Shown here piece by piece: positions 40,737 to 43,775 of a DNA stretch of 43,775 bases. A program made the translations under genes and the position numbers. The DNA is from CAYJLA01 sp964371305 (lineage in GTDB: Bacteria; Bacillota_I; Bacilli_A; RFN20; CAG-826). The notes beneath the pieces are model-generated. The model was not told the DNA's origin, searched no databases, and saw only the letters and a list, made by a program, of their open reading frames with translations. Numbering within the stretch: position 1 is the first letter of the stretch; every line of letters starts with the position of its first letter. Location: NCBI GenBank assembly GCA_964371305.1, contig CAYJLA010000008.1:1-43775 (forward strand). The letters are read 5' to 3'.

Positions 40737-41525
40737 ATGCAAGAGACAACAAACGGAAATCAAAAATTAGTAAGAAAAAACACTTTTCTAGCCACATTAT
40801 TAATGAATATTACTTTATTATTATTCATAATAGGGCTAGGTTTATTTAGTTATTGGTTAATCCAAATTCAATACAATCCAATCGATCCTGTAATTGATTT
40901 GATTATGGGGCTAGTCCCACCTAGTTACTCAAGTGCAGTAAACCCTGACTTTTTACTAGAAGTCTCTGTCTGGACTACTAGAGGATTAATCTTAGTTATT
41001 TTAGGTTTTTCTTTAATACTTATGATTTATTATATGATGAGAGCTAGTTTTCAAGCTATGTCAGTTTTTAGAGCTACAAACAAATTTTTTGCAAAAGTTT
41101 TCCCTCTTGTATCTTTATACCCATTATTATATTTTTTAAGCTTTATACCTAATGGTAGTACAACTCCAGCAACTCCGCCAAATACCGATCTATACATATT
41201 GATGTTTGCGGCTATTTTTGTAATTTCGCTTGTTGGCTGGATTATACTTCTTTTATCAAAGAAACAATCATTTGGTATGAATTTATTTAAGTTTGCATCA
41301 GTTTTTTTAGTAAATGCTGGAATTGCATATACATATATGGGATTACAATATGCAACCGTATCAATGCCTACTCAACCATTCGAATTTATAACAACGGAAA
41401 ATATAATGTATGCAATACTTGCCATACATGGATTGGTGTTTATATTAGGTATGATTGCTACTTGTTTAAAAAGAAAAAAGATATATAAATCATACTCAGG
41501 TGACGTTGACATAGACGATAAATAA
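40737..41525 (+). CDS. Six-TM membrane protein of unknown function
   Basis: A 262-residue hydrophobic protein with about six membrane segments (near residues 18-42, 80-100, 118-138, 150-172, 182-203 and 224-246), an extracytoplasmic loop between the first two (about 45-75) and a basic then acidic C-terminal tail (ending DVDIDDK). Not recognised. A very strong ribosome-binding site AAAGGAGG at 40721-40728 precedes ATG 40737. It lies 13 bases after the ligase-like gene and three bases before the hydrolase gene, so the three are coexpressed. Confidence 0.8.
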   Translation: MQETTNGNQKLVRKNTFLATLLMNITLLLFIIGLGLFSYWLIQIQYNPIDPVIDLIMGLVPPSYSSAVNPDFLLEVSVWTTRGLILVILGFSLILMIYYMMRASFQAMSVFRATNKFFAKVFPLVSLYPLLYFLSFIPNGSTTPATPPNTDLYILMFAAIFVISLVGWIILLLSKKQSFGMNLFKFASVFLVNAGIAYTYMGLQYATVSMPTQPFEFITTENIMYAILAIHGLVFILGMIATCLKRKKIYKSYSGDVDIDDK

Positions 41526-41528
41526 AAT

Positions 41529-42491
41529 ATGTTAATCTTTTACATTTCCATCCCCATTATTATAGTCATTAGTGGCTATTTGATGCTTTGTTATCTTATA
41601 CACAAATCTTTTAGTAAAAGAAGAAGTGATGGAAACCCTTTGCTTAAATATTTTTCGTACAAATCATTTAAAAACATTGATAGAAAAAGATATTATTTTT
41701 CATCGAATAACGAAAGTATTTCAGCGTTCTTGTATTATGATGATTCTATAGAAAAACACAAAGATTCATTAATTGTATTTTGTCACGGTTTTGGGCAAGG
41801 GCATTTAGCATACACAAAAGAAATAGTTCATTTTCTAAGGCAAGGATACAAAGTATTTGCTTTTGATTATAGTGGCTGTGGAGCTTCTAGTGGTAGAAGT
41901 ATTGGTAGTTTATTTAAAGCTGAAGAAGATTTAAAAAATGCACTAATATTCATTAATCAAAATCAACTAAGCAAAACAAATGACTTAATTGTCATTGGTC
42001 ATTCTTGGGGTGGTCATAATGCATTATGTGCTACAAAATATGAATCATTAGGTGTAAAAAAAGTTGTCAGTCTAAGTGGATTTATATCATTAAATCATTT
42101 TCTACGTGGATATAAAAAACAATTATTTTTGTTTGTTCCTGGAGTAATGTTAATTGATTTATTCTACTATTCTAAAAAACGTATAAATGTCATTAAGTCA
42201 TTAAAAAATACTACATGCAAAGTAATGTATGTATATGGAAAAAAAGATAAAATGGTAAACGCTAAAACAAATGGTGACGTTTTATTTAAGAAGTTTAATA
42301 ACAAGCCTAATTTCGACTTTGTTTGCTTTAAGGATAAGTTTCATAATCCATATTTATCTTATAATGCTGAACGGTTATTCATTGAACAAATTATTAAATC
42401 ACCTAAAGAAAAATTTCATTTAGTAGATTATGATAAAGTCGGAGAAAGTGATATAGAGTTATTTAACAAAATTTATGAATTCATGATATAA
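41529..42491 (+). CDS. Membrane-anchored alpha/beta hydrolase
   Basis: A 320-residue serine hydrolase with an N-terminal membrane anchor (about residues 3-24). Oxyanion motif CHGFGQGH (about 85-92), nucleophile elbow GHSWGG with Ser159, acidic residue near YGKKDKMV (about 237) and the likely catalytic His in KFHNPYL (about 275). It resembles the YqkD/FrsA-like peptidase S9-related lipases or esterases in Firmicutes. Substrate unknown. It has no strong ribosome-binding site and starts three bases after the previous stop. tRNA-Leu begins only two bases after its stop. Confidence 0.85.
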   Translation: MLIFYISIPIIIVISGYLMLCYLIHKSFSKRRSDGNPLLKYFSYKSFKNIDRKRYYFSSNNESISAFLYYDDSIEKHKDSLIVFCHGFGQGHLAYTKEIVHFLRQGYKVFAFDYSGCGASSGRSIGSLFKAEEDLKNALIFINQNQLSKTNDLIVIGHSWGGHNALCATKYESLGVKKVVSLSGFISLNHFLRGYKKQLFLFVPGVMLIDLFYYSKKRINVIKSLKNTTCKVMYVYGKKDKMVNAKTNGDVLFKKFNNKPNFDFVCFKDKFHNPYLSYNAERLFIEQIIKSPKEKFHLVDYDKVGESDIELFNKIYEFMI

Positions 42492-42493
42492 GC

Positions 42494-42579
42494 GCGGTGG
42501 TGGCGAAACTGGTAGACGCGCTAGAATCAGAATCTAGTAGAATAATTCTTTGTGAGTTCGAATCTCATCCACCGCACCA
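42494..42579 (+). tRNA. tRNA-Leu (anticodon CAG)
   Basis: An 86-base class II tRNA with a long variable arm. Acceptor GCGGTGG pairs with CCACCGC, anticodon stem CTAGA/TCTAG around ATCAGAA (anticodon CAG), T loop TTCGAAT, encoded CCA at 42577-42579. It begins two bases after the hydrolase stop codon with no clear promoter, so it is probably cut out of the operon mRNA. Confidence 0.97.
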
Positions 42580-42625
42580 ATCGATATAATTATAAGTAAT
42601 ATTTAAAATGTTTAAGGAGATAAAT

Positions 42626-43339
42626 ATGAAATACACAATTGACTATAATTTAAGAACAATAGACTTTAATCAAAATGACGATATAACACCATATGCTGTT
42701 TTAAACTATTTCCAAGATATCGCTAGAGTACATGCAACAAAACTTAATGTTGGATATGATAACACCATAGGTAAAAATATATTGTGGGTTTTAACAAAAA
42801 CAAAGTTTGAGTTTTTTAATAAATTTACTCCAGAAGAAGTCGTCAGAGTCACTACATGGCCTAGTGAGATCGGAAGAATAACTTTTAATAGAGATTATGA
42901 AATTTTTCATGGCGAACAATTACTTGTTAAAGGGACAAGTCAATGGGTTGTAATTGATTCAAATACAAGAAGAATTTTAAAGCCTGATATGGTTGATTTT
43001 CCGCACGCATACGACTATGGTAATTACATAAAAGATAAATTTGATAAAGTCGAAGTGTTTGATTTAGAACTATATAATTTAGCTTTAACACATAAAGTTG
43101 TAAACTCTGACTTAGATCATTATATGCATGTTAATAACGCAAGTTATGCAAGAATGATATTTGACGGTTTAGACGTTAATTATGCAAAAAATATTAAGAC
43201 ATTTGAAATAAATTATATAAAAGAAACGGTTTTTGAAGAGATTTTAAATGTTTTTGTGTATGAAAAGGACAATTGCATTTATGGTATAATAAAGAATGAT
43301 ATGGATGTTATTAAGGTAACGTTTTGTATCGTTTATTAA
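42626..43339 (+). CDS. Acyl-ACP thioesterase
   Basis: A 237-residue double-hotdog acyl-[acyl-carrier-protein] thioesterase (FatA/FatB-like bacterial type) that releases free fatty acids. N-terminal hotdog includes DITPYAVLNYFQDIARVHA (about residues 16-34) and WVLTKTKFEF; the second repeat has DHYMHVNNASYARMI (about 165-179) with the characteristic N-N pair. I choose ATG 42626, since AAGGAG at 42614-42619 fits; ATG 42608 lies before that site. Free fatty acids it releases could be recycled by FakA. A tRNA-Arg gene follows five bases after its stop. Confidence 0.9.
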   Translation: MKYTIDYNLRTIDFNQNDDITPYAVLNYFQDIARVHATKLNVGYDNTIGKNILWVLTKTKFEFFNKFTPEEVVRVTTWPSEIGRITFNRDYEIFHGEQLLVKGTSQWVVIDSNTRRILKPDMVDFPHAYDYGNYIKDKFDKVEVFDLELYNLALTHKVVNSDLDHYMHVNNASYARMIFDGLDVNYAKNIKTFEINYIKETVFEEILNVFVYEKDNCIYGIIKNDMDVIKVTFCIVY

Positions 43340-43344
43340 AATTT

Positions 43345-43419
43345 GCGCCTGTAGCTTAATGGATAAAGTATAACTCTCCGAAGGTTATGATAAACGTTCG
43401 ATTCGTTTCAGGCGCACCA
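43345..43419 (+). tRNA. tRNA-Arg (anticodon CCG)
   Basis: A 75-base cloverleaf: acceptor GCGCCTG pairs with CAGGCGC, D arm GCTT/AAGT with G-T/A-T pairs, anticodon stem TAACT/GGTTA around CTCCGAA (anticodon CCG), T loop TTCGATT, encoded CCA at 43417-43419. It reads the rare CGG codon. It starts five bases after the thioesterase stop. Confidence 0.95.
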
Positions 43420-43533
43420 ATGAGCAATTAACAATTAAAAAATAATATTAATGAATTGGAACAGGATAAAAAGTTGATGGTGGTTTTTTTTGTTAATAAA
43501 ATAAAATTTTGTTCAATAGTTTAGATGAATTGA

Positions 43534-43761
43534 ATGAAAGAAAAAACACGACATAAGAAATCTAGAACAGTGATTGAATATAGACATACTATTGAAAGTT
43601 TACTAGGTAATCTTTTGAAAGGAGGATTTATCTTAAAATATTTTTTTGAAAGTAATGATGACGATAAAATATATAAACACTTCCCTAAATATTTTACTAT
43701 GTGCTTATTAAAACTAATTAAATATTATTCTTTTGATAAAAGAATTTGGTTCTTCATATAA
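43534..43761 (+). CDS. Small basic hypothetical protein, uncertain
   Basis: A 75-residue frame at the window edge, starting with a very basic stretch (MKEKTRHKKSR) and ending in an aromatic tail. I recognise no family. There is no ribosome-binding site before ATG 43534, although an AAAGGAGG lies inside the frame at 43618-43625 with no good start codon after it. It may be a real small gene, a remnant of a longer gene, or a chance frame. The 114 bases between tRNA-Arg and this frame hold nothing I can name. Confidence 0.3.
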   Translation: MKEKTRHKKSRTVIEYRHTIESLLGNLLKGGFILKYFFESNDDDKIYKHFPKYFTMCLLKLIKYYSFDKRIWFFI

Positions 43762-43775
43762 GAAATGATGTCACT

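Overview
The window is a strongly AT-rich bacterial chromosome segment from a compact, low-GC Bacillota-type genome. Gram-positive PolC, YlxM, FakA, RbgA and the gene order all point to Bacilli. TGA is used as a stop (for example in cdsA and the ABC ATPase gene), so the genetic code is standard, not the Mycoplasma code. Small intergenic gaps and the many genes missing relative to Bacillus suggest a reduced genome, such as an Erysipelotrichia, RF39 or Acholeplasma-like lineage. That placement is inference; no 16S gene is present to settle it.

Layout. 1-757: end of an rRNA operon (23S 3' part, then 5S). 823-2899: three-gene operon of a 4-TM protein, a small PII-like cytosolic protein and a CPA2 sodium/proton antiporter. 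2948-4657: three separately transcribed type IV prepilin-like genes; the middle one looks like a highly expressed major pilin. 4729-35825: a compressed version of the Bacillus yloU-to-polC chromosomal order: Asp23/Gls24, fakA, plsX, rnc, ftsY, ylxM, ffh, [trmD, rimM, khpA, rpsP inverted], rplS, lepB, rbgA, rnhB, dprA, topA, xerC, rpsB, tsf, pyrH, frr, uppS, cdsA, dxr, rseP, polC. Inserted beside the inverted block (13128-17126) are a P-loop kinase, an ABC exporter pair and a Pro/Ser/Thr-rich lipoprotein. 35860-43761: accessory surface and regulatory genes mixed with tRNAs: glf, a PLC-like protein, tRNA-Arg(CCU), a membrane-bound XRE regulator, tRNA-Ala(GGC), a TetR regulator with a visible operator, an O-antigen-ligase-like protein, a 6-TM protein, an alpha/beta hydrolase, tRNA-Leu(CAG), an acyl-ACP thioesterase and tRNA-Arg(CCG).

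How the parts fit. fakA, plsX, cdsA and the thioesterase serve phospholipid synthesis. uppS and dxr serve isoprenoid carrier lipid, which would feed wall or glycan assembly together with glf and the ligase-like protein. ftsY, ffh, lepB, the lipoprotein and the pilins belong to export. rpsB, tsf, frr, rpsP, rplS, rimM, trmD and rbgA are translation and ribosome assembly.

The most unusual signals are: repeated TATAAT-N6-ATG starts that predict leaderless mRNAs; the pilin trio without assembly genes nearby; the PII-like/antiporter operon; structured leaders before rpsB and rplS; an intrinsic-terminator hairpin inside the rpsP operon; an oversized S2 protein; and a clean inversion of the rpsP-trmD block that leaves ffh and trmD convergent with one base between them. 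No CRISPR array, insertion sequence, prophage or riboswitch of a class I can name was seen.
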